Source: Candidatus Methanofrustulum fimipullorum (GTDB taxonomy: Archaea > Halobacteriota > Methanosarcinia > Methanosarcinales > Methanosarcinaceae). Taken from it: a DNA stretch of 45,254 nucleotides. This document shows positions 8,130 to 17,779 of this stretch, one piece after another (positions within the stretch are counted from its first letter, which is position 1; each line of letters begins with the position of its first letter). Under the pieces are notes generated by a model. The model had not been told where the DNA came from and did no database searches. It saw only the letters and a list, made by a program, of their open reading frames with translations. The translations under genes and the position numbers were made by a program. Location: the NCBI GenBank assembly GCA_012518265.1, contig JAAYST010000022.1:1-45254 (forward strand), given 5' to 3'.

Positions 8130-8705
8130 ATGGACAATCTTCTAATTATTGGAATTGCTGTTGTTTTTCTCGTTATAGTAATTATAGCAGTTATATTAAT
8201 TTTATGGGTTATAAGAACATATAACATGTTAATTTCTTATAGAGAACTTGTAAGAAATGCAATGGCTCAAATCGGTGCTCAAATAGAATCAAGATGGGAT
8301 GCTTTATCAAATTTAATTGAAGCTACAAAAGAATATGCGGAATTCGAATCGAATACATTGGTGGAAGTTGTAAAACAAAGAAAACAAATAACTCAGATGT
8401 CAACCGTTGATGATGTTGAAAAAGATACGGCTTCTTTTTCATCGGCTTTTTCAAGGCTTTTGGCTGTTGCCGAAAATTATCCGGATTTAAAAACAAGCCA
8501 AGTCTATATTAATACTATGGATTCGGTCAATTCTTACGAATCAAATGTAAGAATCGCAAGAATGAGCTACAACGACACGGTTACAAAATTAAACAGAGAA
8601 ATACAAATGTTTCCGACAAACATTGTAGCAAAAATTTTCGGATTTAATCAAGAGAAATATTTCGAATCGACAGATACGAAAAAAGAAATGCCTAAGTGGA
8701 ATTAA
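8130..8705 (+). CDS. LemA family membrane protein
   Basis: 191 aa. One N-terminal transmembrane segment (residues ~4-30) is followed by the LemA helical bundle: YNMLISYRELVRNAMAQIG, then IESRWDALSNLIEATKEYA and a long helical region. This matches the family in topology and length. LemA proteins are membrane-anchored with a coiled-coil-like domain, and their biochemical role is not settled. The next gene encodes a DUF2207 membrane protein, a classic LemA partner in bacteria and archaea, so the two are probably one functional unit. A strong RBS precedes the ATG. Confidence 0.9.
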   Translation: MDNLLIIGIAVVFLVIVIIAVILILWVIRTYNMLISYRELVRNAMAQIGAQIESRWDALSNLIEATKEYAEFESNTLVEVVKQRKQITQMSTVDDVEKDTASFSSAFSRLLAVAENYPDLKTSQVYINTMDSVNSYESNVRIARMSYNDTVTKLNREIQMFPTNIVAKIFGFNQEKYFESTDTKKEMPKWN

Positions 8706-8843
8706 TAAACTATAAAATAAAAATAATAATATAAAAATTATAAAATAAAAATCATAAAAATAAAAAAAATAAAACTGAAAAAACTGAACTGAAAAAAAAC
8801 AGATAAACATAAAACATAAACTTGATTATGCAGGAACGGAAAT

Positions 8844-9914
8844 ATGGGAAAGAAGCATAAAGACAAAACAGAATGCAAAAATAAAGCAGAATATAAAAAT
8901 AATACGGAATACAAAAACGAATACAAGAAAAACATTCTTCTTGTTTTGTCTATTACTTTTTTAATTTCAATTTTATTTGTTTGTCCCGTGTTCGGATTTG
9001 AACAGTCGACTCTTGAGCAAATGCAAATTGACGAATTTGACAAGAATTTCGGCTTTTTAAAGACAAGCATTCCTACTCTTCATTCTGAAAAGATTTATGT
9101 GAAAATAAATGAAGACGGAAGTGCCGATATAGTTTCTTTTCGAAAATGTACGATGACGAAAGGAACTGAAAATTTTATTCCTATCAATAATTTGGGAAAG
9201 TCAAAAATATCCAATTTCACCGTTTCAGAATACGGAAAAGTATATGAAAAAATGGATTATTGGGACATAAATGCATCAATGTCTGAAAAAGCATACCGAT
9301 CGGGAGTTGTTATAACCGATTCGGGATATGAACTTTATTGGGGGATTAGCGAGTACGGAGACCACAATTATAAAATTTCATATCATGTATCCGATTTTGT
9401 TAAAGAAACGAAAGATTCACAAATTATTTTTTGGAGATTTATAAACGATAAAACGAATATACCTCCAGAAACGGCAACTGTCGTTATAGAAGCGCCTTGG
9501 GATTTCGATTTTAAAGACTCAAGAATTTGGGCGTTCGGATACGAAGGAACGATTGATTTCGTTGACGGGAAAATTGTTGCTAAATCTTCCGAAACGTTTT
9601 TAGACAGAAGTTATTTGACCGTTTTAGCCGATTTTCCGAAACTCACAAACACAAACGACATATTGGAAAAAACGACGGAAGAAATCATAAAAGGAGCTTT
9701 TGTAGGAAGCGATTATGTTTATAATGCGGCCGTTATTTCGAATGTTGATGTAAATGTTACTCTTCATAACGATTTAACAGCTTCGTTTAAACAAAAATAT
9801 AATATTATATTAGATTACGGCAGAAATATCAGCGTTCCGCTTATTATAAAAAATGAAAGCGATGTAAAAAATATAGAAGTTTATGAAAAGTTTTTGGGGA
9901 AACGACACAAATAA
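8844..9914 (+). CDS. DUF2207 membrane protein, N-terminal part (frameshifted)
   Basis: 356 aa ORF with a Lys-rich start, a signal/anchor helix at residues ~31-50 and then the extracytoplasmic beta-rich DUF2207 region. It ends abruptly (FLGKRHK) at 9914. The next frame, read from about 9890, continues sensibly as GETTQIIPHELTHIKDD into the downstream ORF. Restoring one base in the tttttgggg run at 9891-9899 fuses the halves into one protein of about 845 aa. The site also fits an X-XXY-YYZ slip heptamer (T TTG GGG, 9893-9899). A real mutation, a sequencing error or programmed slippage are all open; a simple indel is most likely. It follows the LemA gene as its usual partner. Confidence 0.75.
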   Translation: MGKKHKDKTECKNKAEYKNNTEYKNEYKKNILLVLSITFLISILFVCPVFGFEQSTLEQMQIDEFDKNFGFLKTSIPTLHSEKIYVKINEDGSADIVSFRKCTMTKGTENFIPINNLGKSKISNFTVSEYGKVYEKMDYWDINASMSEKAYRSGVVITDSGYELYWGISEYGDHNYKISYHVSDFVKETKDSQIIFWRFINDKTNIPPETATVVIEAPWDFDFKDSRIWAFGYEGTIDFVDGKIVAKSSETFLDRSYLTVLADFPKLTNTNDILEKTTEEIIKGAFVGSDYVYNAAVISNVDVNVTLHNDLTASFKQKYNIILDYGRNISVPLIIKNESDVKNIEVYEKFLGKRHK

Positions 9915-9958
9915 TTCCTCATGAACTGACACATATCAAAGATGACAGATACGATATA

Positions 9959-11389
9959 GTGTTTAAAGCCGAAGAAGGAATTAACGAGTACGAAATAAAT
10001 TACGAAGTACAAAATATTATAAAAGATTCTAAAGATTCCCAATTTGCCGAATTCTATTTTTGTAAACCCGAAGAGTTAACCATAAGAAAAGTTGCTGCCG
10101 ATATAAATTATCGTGATTTGGAAGGTGCATCTATGTTGGATATGAAAGTGTTTACAAATGCGGACGTGTATTATAAATACCATTCATATTTAATTCGAAA
10201 TAAAGAAGTTGTAAGAAAGCACGAACCGGAAAATACAATGTATGTTCTTTTGGCTTTCCCAAAAAATACATTTGAAAGCGGATTTGAAGAAGATAAGAAT
10301 GCGCACGACATATATGAAAAACGAGTAAAAGAACTTTCACGTGAAGGGATGTCAACTTTTGAATTGATTATTTTGTATGTAGAAGAATTTATAGAATTTT
10401 TAGGGATACTTATAGAATGGGGAGTAATTGTAATTTTATTGGGAGTTACGTTTGTGGTTGTCCCGATCATTTTTGTTTACGACTTTATAAAGGCCTTAAT
10501 AATAAGAAACCGTAGAAAAAAATACGAAATGAGCCATATAATTAAAGCATGTGTGGGGAAATATGTAAGAGAAGTTCCGTACAAAGGCGAAATTACCGAT
10601 GTTTATCATTTGCTTACCAATACGTCCGATTTTGCAGATTTCTCTTCATATGTTGCGTATTGTTTTTTAAAATGGATAGATGAAGGATTAATTGTACCTG
10701 AGGCAAGCTTTGAAAAGGGTATTTTCAGAACGGAAGAAGTAATTAATTTTAAATTAACAGATAAAGGAGACGAGTTTGAAAATTATATAACAAATCCACA
10801 TGAAAAAGGTTTGTTTAAAATTATAAGCTCCGTTCAAAAATCGGGAATCATATACAAAAGTGATATTGAAAATATAGGAAAAAGTAAATACGAGCAATTA
10901 GGAGCGTTTTTGAAAAAAATCGAAGCGGATACAAAAGAAGTTTCTAAAGACTTAAAACATATTCAATGCGAATACATATATAAAAAATGGGGCCCTTATG
11001 AAATCCCGTCACCTTTGGGAGAAAAAATTCTAAATGATACACAAATGTTTAAAAATTACTTGCTGGATTTCTCATTGCTTAGCGAACGAGACGAAAAGGC
11101 CGTATATATGTGGGGAGAATATATGGCATGGGCCGCATTTTTAAGAATCGCCGATAAAGTTTTATTAGAAATGAAAGTAACGGATGTTGCCGAAAAACCG
11201 TATTACATAAACGATTTGGAAGTAAGAGACATTATTATAATTTACTCGGTCAGCAGAAGTATCCGCGACAGCTACAATGCGGAATATTCAAGTAGAAATT
11301 CAAGTTCATCATCGGGAGGCGGAGGATCCAGTTCAAGCGGAGGCGGTGGCGGCTCTTTCGGAGGAGGAAGCGGTGGCGGATACAGATGA
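9959..11389 (+). CDS. DUF2207 membrane protein, C-terminal part (frameshifted)
   Basis: 476 aa from an internal GTG; the open frame extends back to the frameshift near 9893, so this is probably not an independent start. It contains the rest of the extracytoplasmic domain, one strongly hydrophobic segment (residues ~152-180), a cytoplasmic region and a Ser/Gly-rich tail (final ~30 residues). That tail is typical of DUF2207 proteins. The stop overlaps the next start (ATGA at 11386-11389), so translational coupling to the dipeptidase gene survives. The good codon content argues that any inactivation is recent, or that the frameshift is bypassed or artefactual. Confidence 0.75.
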   Translation: MFKAEEGINEYEINYEVQNIIKDSKDSQFAEFYFCKPEELTIRKVAADINYRDLEGASMLDMKVFTNADVYYKYHSYLIRNKEVVRKHEPENTMYVLLAFPKNTFESGFEEDKNAHDIYEKRVKELSREGMSTFELIILYVEEFIEFLGILIEWGVIVILLGVTFVVVPIIFVYDFIKALIIRNRRKKYEMSHIIKACVGKYVREVPYKGEITDVYHLLTNTSDFADFSSYVAYCFLKWIDEGLIVPEASFEKGIFRTEEVINFKLTDKGDEFENYITNPHEKGLFKIISSVQKSGIIYKSDIENIGKSKYEQLGAFLKKIEADTKEVSKDLKHIQCEYIYKKWGPYEIPSPLGEKILNDTQMFKNYLLDFSLLSERDEKAVYMWGEYMAWAAFLRIADKVLLEMKVTDVAEKPYYINDLEVRDIIIIYSVSRSIRDSYNAEYSSRNSSSSSGGGGSSSSGGGGGSFGGGSGGGYR

Positions 11390-12936
11390 TTTCAATTAAC
11401 ATCATTTTAAATTATTTTTATGAAATTTCTCAAATTCCGAGGCCTTCAGGAAAGGAAGATAAAATAAGGGATTATCTAATTGATTTTGCATGTTCTAACA
11501 AGCTTGAATGGAAAAGTGATTCGGTCGGAAATGTTTTTATAAAGAAAAATGCGGCGAAAGGATTTGAAAAATCACCTACAGTTGTTTTGCAATCTCATAT
11601 GGATATTGTTTGTGAAAAAGAAAAAGGATATGATTTCGACTTTGAAAAACAGCCGATAAGATATGATATTGACGGAGATTTTATAAAATCATATAAATCA
11701 AAAACAACGCTTGGAGCCGACAACGGAGTCGGAATGGCAATATCGCTTGCAATTTTAAGTTCCGATATAAAATGCGGACCGATTGAATGCATATTTACAG
11801 TTGATGAAGAAATGGGATTTACGGGAGTTCATGAAATGAAACCCGACTTTTTTTCAGGAAATTTATTCATAAATTTGGATTGGGAGAAAGAAGGAGAAAT
11901 CTGTATCGGATGTGCAGGCGGAATAAAAATCGATTCCGAAAAAGCTTTTGAACCGAAATCATTCGATATAAAAAATAATGATATAAAAAGTAATGGTATA
12001 AAAAATAACGAAAAGCTATTCAGATTTGAAGTAAGCGGGCTTAAAAGCGGCCATTCGGGCGGTGAAATACACTTAAACAGGGAAAATGCGATAAAAATAG
12101 TTGCAAATTTCATGGACAGATTTGAAAGCTTAAATATTTGTGAAATAAATGTAGGAAATCTGCCAAACGTTATCCCCGGATACGGTTATGTAATATTTGG
12201 AATTGAAAACACGGATAATGTTGAAAAAATAGTTGAAGCGAAATTCACGGAATTCGAAAAATATATAAACGAATCTGTTAGGCCGAGGGAGCCAAATATA
12301 AAAATTTCAATTGAAAACATTACGAGTGAAAATATTTCTATTGAAAATATTACGAGTAAAAATATTTCTATTGAAAAAGCTGACGTAAAAAAATTCAAAT
12401 TTTTGTCTCAAAAAGATTCAAAAGATATAATATCGGTATTAAACAGATGTCCGACCGGGGTTATAAGCTATGATCCGATAAATCCGGATTTTGTTGAAAC
12501 TTCAAACAATATCGCTTCCGTTAAAACTGAAGAAAAAGACGGAAAAATTGTAATAAAAACGACCGGTTTTTTGAGAAGTTCTTCAAATAAAAAGAAGTAT
12601 GAGAATGCGCAATCGATTAAAAAAATATTTGATAATTTCTGTTTTAAAACGGAATTTCACGGAGATTACAGTGCGTGGGAACCGGATTATGAAAGCGATT
12701 TTACAAAATACGTAAAATCGATTTATGAAAAATCATACAATAAAAAAATAGAAGTCGTTGTAACTCATGCAGGACTTGAATGCGGTGCATTTAAATTGCT
12801 CAGACCTGAAATAAAGGCTGTATCGATTGGTCCTGACATATGCGGTGCGCATACTCCTTCAGAAAAGTTTTCCATTTCTTCTTTAAAACGATTTTCCGAA
12901 CTGCTAGTTGGACTTATAATATCTATACAAAAATAA
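11386..12936 (+). CDS. pepD: PepD-like aminoacyl-histidine / non-specific dipeptidase (M20 family)
   Basis: 516 aa zinc peptidase of the M20 family, cytosolic dipeptidase (PepD) branch. Visible metal-site motifs are SHMDIV (His71, Asp73), LGADNGVG (Asp112), DEEMGF (Glu141/Glu142) and NLDWE. The C-terminal GLECGAF and GAHTPSEKFSI regions match PepD. The length is slightly above the usual ~485 aa. Two low-complexity insertions account for this: an Asn/Lys-rich one near residues 196-210 and a 30 bp coding repeat (ENITSENISI-type) near residues 305-330. The gene overlaps the DUF2207 gene by 4 bp. A likely role is processing of small peptides. Confidence 0.85.
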   Translation: MISINIILNYFYEISQIPRPSGKEDKIRDYLIDFACSNKLEWKSDSVGNVFIKKNAAKGFEKSPTVVLQSHMDIVCEKEKGYDFDFEKQPIRYDIDGDFIKSYKSKTTLGADNGVGMAISLAILSSDIKCGPIECIFTVDEEMGFTGVHEMKPDFFSGNLFINLDWEKEGEICIGCAGGIKIDSEKAFEPKSFDIKNNDIKSNGIKNNEKLFRFEVSGLKSGHSGGEIHLNRENAIKIVANFMDRFESLNICEINVGNLPNVIPGYGYVIFGIENTDNVEKIVEAKFTEFEKYINESVRPREPNIKISIENITSENISIENITSKNISIEKADVKKFKFLSQKDSKDIISVLNRCPTGVISYDPINPDFVETSNNIASVKTEEKDGKIVIKTTGFLRSSSNKKKYENAQSIKKIFDNFCFKTEFHGDYSAWEPDYESDFTKYVKSIYEKSYNKKIEVVVTHAGLECGAFKLLRPEIKAVSIGPDICGAHTPSEKFSISSLKRFSELLVGLIISIQK

Positions 12937-13156
12937 AGTTTGAAAAATGTTAAAAAAACATAAAAAAAATAATTATCGTCGTAAAATAGTCGTCAGATGA
13001 CGAAATCGATATCGTTATCTTTATATAATCTACGCTGTTTTTAAGAGATAGAGATTTGGTATTTGACTATAATTGAATATTAAATTAAATATTGAAACTC
13101 AATTTTTTTGTAATAATTAAACACACAAAAATTATAAACATACAAAAGGTGATAAT
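12937..13156 (+). promoter_or_regulatory. promoter region of the mevalonate operon with a short palindrome
   Basis: A dyad TCGTCA-GA-TGACGA lies at 12990-13003. About 20 bases further is a TATA-like CTTTATATAATC (about 13019-13030) preceded by an ATCGTTAT stretch that could act as BRE. The HMG-CoA synthase start follows after a ~100 base leader. An operator role for the palindrome is inference. Confidence 0.4.
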
Positions 13157-14203
13157 TTGAAAATCGGAATAGTATCCTACGGAGCTTATATTCCCCGTTA
13201 TAGGATTAAAGTTGAAGAAATCGCAAAAGTTTGGAACGGTGATCCGAGTGCATTAAAGGGCGGATTGAAAGTTTTTGAAAAATCGGTTCCCGCACTTGAC
13301 GAAGACGTAGTAACGATTGCTGTAGAAGCTTCGAGAAATGCAATCGAGAGAGGAAATCTCGATGCGAAACGAATAGGAGCGATATATACGGGTTCTGAAA
13401 GTCATCCGTACGCGGTAAAACCGACGAGTACGATTGTCGCTGAAGCGGTCGGTGCAACATCCGATATGACTGCCGCCGATTTTGAGTTCGCTTGTAAAGC
13501 GGGAACTGCAGCCGTTCAAGTATGTATGGGACTTGTAGGTTCGAAAATGATAGATTTAGGGCTTGCAATCGGTGCCGACGTATCACAAGGAGCACCAAAT
13601 GACGCTTTAGAATATACTGCCGCCGCAGGCGGTGCCGCAATGATTATAGGCAGAAACGAAGATGAAATTATTGCGGAAATTGAATGTACAAGCTCTTACA
13701 CGACAGACACGCCTGACTTTTGGAGACGTGAAGGGCAGCCGTATCCGAGGCACGGGGGACGATTTACAGGAGACCCGGGATACTTTAAACACGTAACCAA
13801 CGGTGCAAACAGTCTTTTGAAAAAGTTGGGAAAAACTGCAAAAGACTACGATTATGCGGTATTCCATCAACCGAACGGAAAATTCCCGGAAAGAGTTGCA
13901 AAAAGTTTAGGCTTTACACAAGAGCAAATTGAACCCGGACTTGCAGTTACAAATCTCGGAAACACATATTCCGGAGCAAGTTTAATAGGGCTTTCAGCAA
14001 CGCTTGACATAGCAGAGCCCGGAGACAGAATATTTGTCACATCTTACGGTTCCGGGTCAGGTTCAGACGCATTCAGTATCAAAGTTACGGAAAATATTAA
14101 AAAGTGTGCAAAAGACGTTCCGACTGTAGAAAAACTTCTATCAAACCCGATATATTTGGATTACGGAAAATACGCACATCACAAAGGGAAAATTAAATTC
14201 TGA
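13157..14203 (+). CDS. hydroxymethylglutaryl-CoA synthase (archaeal type)
   Basis: Condenses acetyl-CoA with acetoacetyl-CoA to HMG-CoA, the entry to the mevalonate pathway that feeds archaeal isoprenoid lipids. 348 aa, the normal archaeal length. The catalytic triad is visible: Glu81 in [13 protein letters not shown], the nucleophile Cys113 in [10 protein letters not shown] and His237 in FHQPNGKFP. The start is TTG, supported by a GGTGAT ribosome binding site at 13148-13153. It is the first gene of a three-gene run with thiolase and DUF35 (gaps of about 22 bases). In archaea these three proteins form one channelling complex. Confidence 0.95.
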   Translation: MKIGIVSYGAYIPRYRIKVEEIAKVWNGDPSALKGGLKVFEKSVPALDEDVVTIAVEASRNAIERGNLDAKRIGAIYTGSESHPYAVKPTSTIVAEAVGATSDMTAADFEFACKAGTAAVQVCMGLVGSKMIDLGLAIGADVSQGAPNDALEYTAAAGGAAMIIGRNEDEIIAEIECTSSYTTDTPDFWRREGQPYPRHGGRFTGDPGYFKHVTNGANSLLKKLGKTAKDYDYAVFHQPNGKFPERVAKSLGFTQEQIEPGLAVTNLGNTYSGASLIGLSATLDIAEPGDRIFVTSYGSGSGSDAFSIKVTENIKKCAKDVPTVEKLLSNPIYLDYGKYAHHKGKIKF

Positions 14204-14225
14204 TTAAAGGATTAAAGGTGATTAA

Positions 14226-15401
14226 ATGAGAGATGTAGCAATTATCGGAGCTTATACGACTGTTTTCGGTGAGCTTTGGGAAAAATCTTTAAGAGACACG
14301 GCTGTTGAAGCGGGTGTCGGAGCGATTGAAGATGCAAACGTAGCAGGTGAAGAAATAGATGCGATGTATGTTGGAAACATGAGCGGTGGAAAGTTTGTCG
14401 GACAGGAACACATAGGCGCGTTGGTTGCCGACTATGCCGCGGGTCTTGCAAGAGAATTTCACATCCCGTCAACGAGAGTTGAAGCGGCTTGCGCATCGGG
14501 CGGACTTGCTTTAAGACAAGCAATTATGGCTGTCAGTTCCGGATTCCACGATGTCGTAATTGCGGCGGGTGCCGAGAAAATGACTGACATTGACGGAACG
14601 GGTGTAACGGACGCTTTAGCGGCGGCGGCAGATCGTGAATGGGAAGGAATTATGGGTGCTACTTTTCCCGGACTTTATGCTATGATTGCAAGATATCATA
14701 TGCACAAGTACGGGACAACGAGTGAACAACTTGCATCCGTTGCGGTTAAAAACCACGACAACGGAGTTCACAACCCGATTGCCCAATTTAGAAATAAAAT
14801 AACTATAGACCAGGTTTTAAGATCCTCAAAAGTTGCCGACCCGTTGAGACTTCTTGATTGCTCGCCTGTAACCGACGGTGCCGCAGCGGTAGTAGTAGTT
14901 CCGGCAGATATTGCAAAGAAATACACGGATACTCCGATTTACGTCAAAGCAAGCTCTCAGGCAAGCGATACGATTTCTCTTGACGACAGAAGGGATATCG
15001 CAACGCTTGACGCAAGCGTATTTGCAGGAAAATGGGCTTTTGAAATGGCAAAATTGACACCGAAAGACATAGATTTCGTAGAAGTTCACGATTGCTTCAC
15101 GATTGCCGAAATTTGCGCTATTGAAGACTTGGGCTTCTTCAAGAAAGGAGACGGTGGAAGAGCTTCATATGACGGAGATACGAGAATTGGCGGAAAAATT
15201 GCGGTAAACCCGTCAGGCGGTTTGAAAGCATGCGGGCACCCTGTAGGCGCTACAGGAATTAAACAAGCATGTGAAGCAGTTTATCAGTTGAGAGGAGAAG
15301 CCGGAAAAAGACAAGTTCCAAATGCAAAATATGCAATGACTCATAATGTCGGCGGATCCGGCGCAACTTGTGCAGTACATATATTTTCAAACGAAAGGTA
15401 A
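14226..15401 (+). CDS. acetyl-CoA C-acetyltransferase (archaeal thiolase)
   Basis: Supplies acetoacetyl-CoA to HMG-CoA synthase. 391 aa thiolase with nucleophile Cys89 in [11 protein letters not shown], the [10 protein letters not shown] segment, and the C-terminal [17 protein letters not shown] and [12 protein letters not shown] motifs. It begins after a GGTGATTAA ribosome binding site, 22 bases downstream of the synthase. The sequence follows the archaeal SCP2-like thiolase branch that partners HMG-CoA synthase and a DUF35 scaffold. Nothing unusual is seen. Confidence 0.95.
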   Translation: MRDVAIIGAYTTVFGELWEKSLRDTAVEAGVGAIEDANVAGEEIDAMYVGNMSGGKFVGQEHIGALVADYAAGLAREFHIPSTRVEAACASGGLALRQAIMAVSSGFHDVVIAAGAEKMTDIDGTGVTDALAAAADREWEGIMGATFPGLYAMIARYHMHKYGTTSEQLASVAVKNHDNGVHNPIAQFRNKITIDQVLRSSKVADPLRLLDCSPVTDGAAAVVVVPADIAKKYTDTPIYVKASSQASDTISLDDRRDIATLDASVFAGKWAFEMAKLTPKDIDFVEVHDCFTIAEICAIEDLGFFKKGDGGRASYDGDTRIGGKIAVNPSGGLKACGHPVGATGIKQACEAVYQLRGEAGKRQVPNAKYAMTHNVGGSGATCAVHIFSNER

Positions 15402-15423
15402 ACATAAAAAAGAGGTGAAATAA

Positions 15424-15816
15424 ATGCCGGTACCCAGATTTTGGAGAGAACAAAAAGGAAGATACAATCTTATTGGAACATACTGTAAAAAATGTGGAAA
15501 ACACTTTTATCCTGCACGCTCAATCTGTCCTTTTTGCAGACGAAGCGGAGAAATAGAAGATTTTCAATTTAAAGGAAAAGGAGAAATTGTAACATATTCC
15601 GTAATCCATGCAAGTTCAGAAGATTTTGACCACTTGACACCCTACATTCTTGCGATAGTAAAGCTTGACGAAGGACCATGCATTACAACACAAATCGTAG
15701 ATGAGCCGACCGATATAAAAATAGGCGACCGTGTAAAAGCAGTATTTAGAAGACTCGGAAGCGACGGAAAAGCAGGAATTATATATTACGGAACAAAATT
15801 CGTAATCGATAACTAA
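15424..15816 (+). CDS. DUF35 zinc-ribbon/OB-fold protein of the thiolase-HMGCS complex
   Basis: 130 aa. The N-terminal zinc ribbon has four cysteines (YCKKCG and ICPFCRR). An OB fold follows (GEIVTYSVIHA, then KIGDRVKAVFRRL). In methanogens this protein bridges thiolase and HMG-CoA synthase and helps carry acetoacetyl-CoA between the active sites. It follows the thiolase by 22 bases with an AGAGGTGA ribosome binding site, completing the operon. A-rich spacer without a clear hairpin follows. Confidence 0.92.
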   Translation: MPVPRFWREQKGRYNLIGTYCKKCGKHFYPARSICPFCRRSGEIEDFQFKGKGEIVTYSVIHASSEDFDHLTPYILAIVKLDEGPCITTQIVDEPTDIKIGDRVKAVFRRLGSDGKAGIIYYGTKFVIDN

Positions 15817-16003
15817 TCCGAAATATATAAAAATATAATAAAAAGAAAAATATAATAAAATATAATAAAAATATTATAAAAAACTGAAGAAAAATAAATA
15901 ATAAAAAACAAAAACAAAACAACAAAATAAATAACAAAATACAAAAATAGCATAATTTCGTTTGTTTCAATATTTTAACTTTTTTATTTTTTTTATTAGA
16001 CAG

Positions 16004-16013
16004 TATTTATAAT
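16004..16013 (+). promoter_or_regulatory. TATA box for the phosphatase-like gene (near-leaderless)
   Basis: TATTTATAAT is centred about 31 bases before the ATG at 16040, and no ribosome binding site precedes that ATG. Together this suggests a leaderless or very short-leader mRNA. Confidence 0.45.
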
Positions 16014-16039
16014 CTTTGTTTACCTAAGTTATAAAATGT

Positions 16040-17587
16040 ATGTCAATGAAATCGATTTGTTCAAAAAAAAATATTATTTTTTTATTTTTTTTATTATTGG
16101 TCTCAATTCCAATTTTTACAACGATTCCGCTTACATTTGCTTTGACCGAATATCAAATTTCGTCGTACGACAAGCCGGATTCGTTAGTATTGTTAATTGT
16201 TGACGGAGCAAGTTCTTGTTATATTTATCCGGAACTTTTACCGGAAACACTCGAGGGCGAGCCCGGGCATGGTGCGGATATTTCAAATTTTGAGGAATAT
16301 TTCGACACGGGATTTAGAGCGGTCGACGTTACCGTTCCACATCCTGTAACCGATAAAGGGCATTCCGTAATAGTTACGGGATACAGAAACGCAACACCTG
16401 AGATTGTCGGATATAATAAGTCTACCATAATCGATTCTTTAAGACATGAAGGATATTTTTGCATAGGAATTATGCAAAGAGGCGATTTTTATCAAATGAG
16501 AAACAAGTTTGATATTATAATGTATGATAAAACAAATTCTATCAACAAACCGGAAATTTTAATTCAAATAAACAATCACGAAAAAAGCAATTACGAAAAA
16601 AGCAAATATGAAAATCTCATTCAGAACAGGGATATTTTAATTGAAGATGTAAATCAAATTATGGAAAACAAAAAAAGAGAAATAAAAAAATATGTAAGTT
16701 CAAAAAACATTTCGGAAAGATATTCGGGATATAACAAATGGGCGATAGACTCCGCAATAGAAATCGTTTCATTGATGAACGAATATCCGGAACAAAAATA
16801 TATTCTCATAATAAATGCAGGAGCTGTCGACACGTCAGGGCATTACAGAGGATATGAAGCTTATATAGAAAATTTGGAATTTATAGTAAACGACACGATT
16901 CCTCTTTTAAACGAATGTAAAAACCAAAGCACCGGATTTATATTTACGGCAGACCACGGAATGACATTTCCGAATTTAGAATCAAGAAGCGGAGGACACA
17001 GTTCTTCAAAATATTCATCTGCTGAGTGTTCCGTAAAAATTCCTCTTATTTTTTGGGCTGAAAATGTAAAAAAAGAAACGTATGAAAAACCGGCACATCA
17101 GCAAGACATAACACCAACAATATTTTCACTAACGGAAATAGAAGAAATGCCAAGATTCATGGACGGAGAAGCACTGCCCATAAAAGAAAAAGTAACACTT
17201 ACCTTAAAACTTGAAAAAAAGGAAAACATATCGATATATGATAAAGACAAAATAATATACAAATCCGAAAAACCCGACAACGCATACAAATTAAAAGGAT
17301 TTGAAACTAAAACTTATAAAATAAACTTTTACGACAGAAATGAAAACATAACAATAAACTTTGAAAAAGACACAGTTTACGACCAAATCAAAGAAAATGA
17401 AAAAGAAGAAAAAGAGAAAAAAGACGAAAAAAAAGGAAGCGACAATAGAGAAAAAGGATTAAAAGGTTATTTGATAAATTTTTATGAAAAAATATTATTG
17501 CTTATAGAAAAAATACATTATTTCGCTTTAATAGGAATTATAAATGCAGTCGGAATCGGAATGATTTATTATATTTACAAAAAATAA
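16040..17587 (+). CDS. exported, membrane-anchored alkaline phosphatase superfamily protein
   Basis: 515 aa. It has an N-terminal signal sequence (residues ~10-35) and a C-terminal membrane helix (HYFALIGIINAVGIGMIYY), leaving the catalytic domain outside. The fold is the alkaline phosphatase/phosphoglycerate mutase type: metal-binding Asp in LLIVDGAS, a likely Ser nucleophile in DKGHSVIVTG, Asp/His in GAVDTSGHYRG, Asp-His in FTADHGM and a final His in RSGGHSSSK. Substrate is unknown; phosphodiester or phosphate-ester hydrolysis is plausible. Low-complexity charged stretches occur near residues 178-195 and 450-480. The last ~80 bases of the gene are repeated 1279 bases downstream. Confidence 0.8.
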   Translation: MSMKSICSKKNIIFLFFLLLVSIPIFTTIPLTFALTEYQISSYDKPDSLVLLIVDGASSCYIYPELLPETLEGEPGHGADISNFEEYFDTGFRAVDVTVPHPVTDKGHSVIVTGYRNATPEIVGYNKSTIIDSLRHEGYFCIGIMQRGDFYQMRNKFDIIMYDKTNSINKPEILIQINNHEKSNYEKSKYENLIQNRDILIEDVNQIMENKKREIKKYVSSKNISERYSGYNKWAIDSAIEIVSLMNEYPEQKYILIINAGAVDTSGHYRGYEAYIENLEFIVNDTIPLLNECKNQSTGFIFTADHGMTFPNLESRSGGHSSSKYSSAECSVKIPLIFWAENVKKETYEKPAHQQDITPTIFSLTEIEEMPRFMDGEALPIKEKVTLTLKLEKKENISIYDKDKIIYKSEKPDNAYKLKGFETKTYKINFYDRNENITINFEKDTVYDQIKENEKEEKEKKDEKKGSDNREKGLKGYLINFYEKILLLIEKIHYFALIGIINAVGIGMIYYIYKK

Positions 17588-17590
17588 AAA
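17505..17590 (+). repeat. direct repeat copy 1 (3' end of phosphatase gene)
   Basis: This 86 bp segment recurs at 18784-18869 with about three mismatches. Copy 1 encodes the C-terminal membrane helix of the phosphatase-like protein. Confidence 0.9.
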
Positions 17591-17601
17591 TATTTTTATA
17601 T

Positions 17602-17706
17602 TTAACGTCTATAAATAAAACGATAAATATATCCTATAATTATGATTCCCGATAAAATTATAATTAACAAAATAAATAAAATTGTTAATTCCATTAAGCT
17701 AATCAT
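17602..17706 (-). CDS. small membrane protein, 34 aa
   Basis: Minus-strand ORF starting MISLMELTILFILL, continuing with a run of Ile/Leu and ending YRFIYRR: a single transmembrane helix with a positive C-terminus. A GAGGT ribosome binding site lies 8-12 bases upstream. A shortened relative of its start (MISL then a different tail) appears downstream of the 40 aa ORF at 18.9 kb, in the same order, suggesting a duplicated pair. Short, but codon structure and RBS support it. Function unknown. Confidence 0.45.
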   Translation of the reverse strand: MISLMELTILFILLIIILSGIIIIGYIYRFIYRR

Positions 17707-17742
17707 TTACATTAACCTCAGTTTTTAAATATTCCGTATAAC

Positions 17743-17771
17743 AATAAATAGTGCCGGAGGCACTATTTATT
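17743..17771 (-). terminator. 13 bp stem-loop, probably terminating the minus-strand gene
   Basis: Perfect 13 bp stem (17743-17755 with 17759-17771) and GGA loop, flanked by A/T-rich tracts. It lies 9 bases past the stop of the minus-strand ORF. Confidence 0.6.
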
Positions 17772-17779
17772 TTATAAAA

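Noticed and set aside
13206-13640. Long antisense ORFs within the mevalonate, dehydrogenase and methyltransferase genes
   Set aside because: They run opposite clearly conserved enzymes and show no family features.
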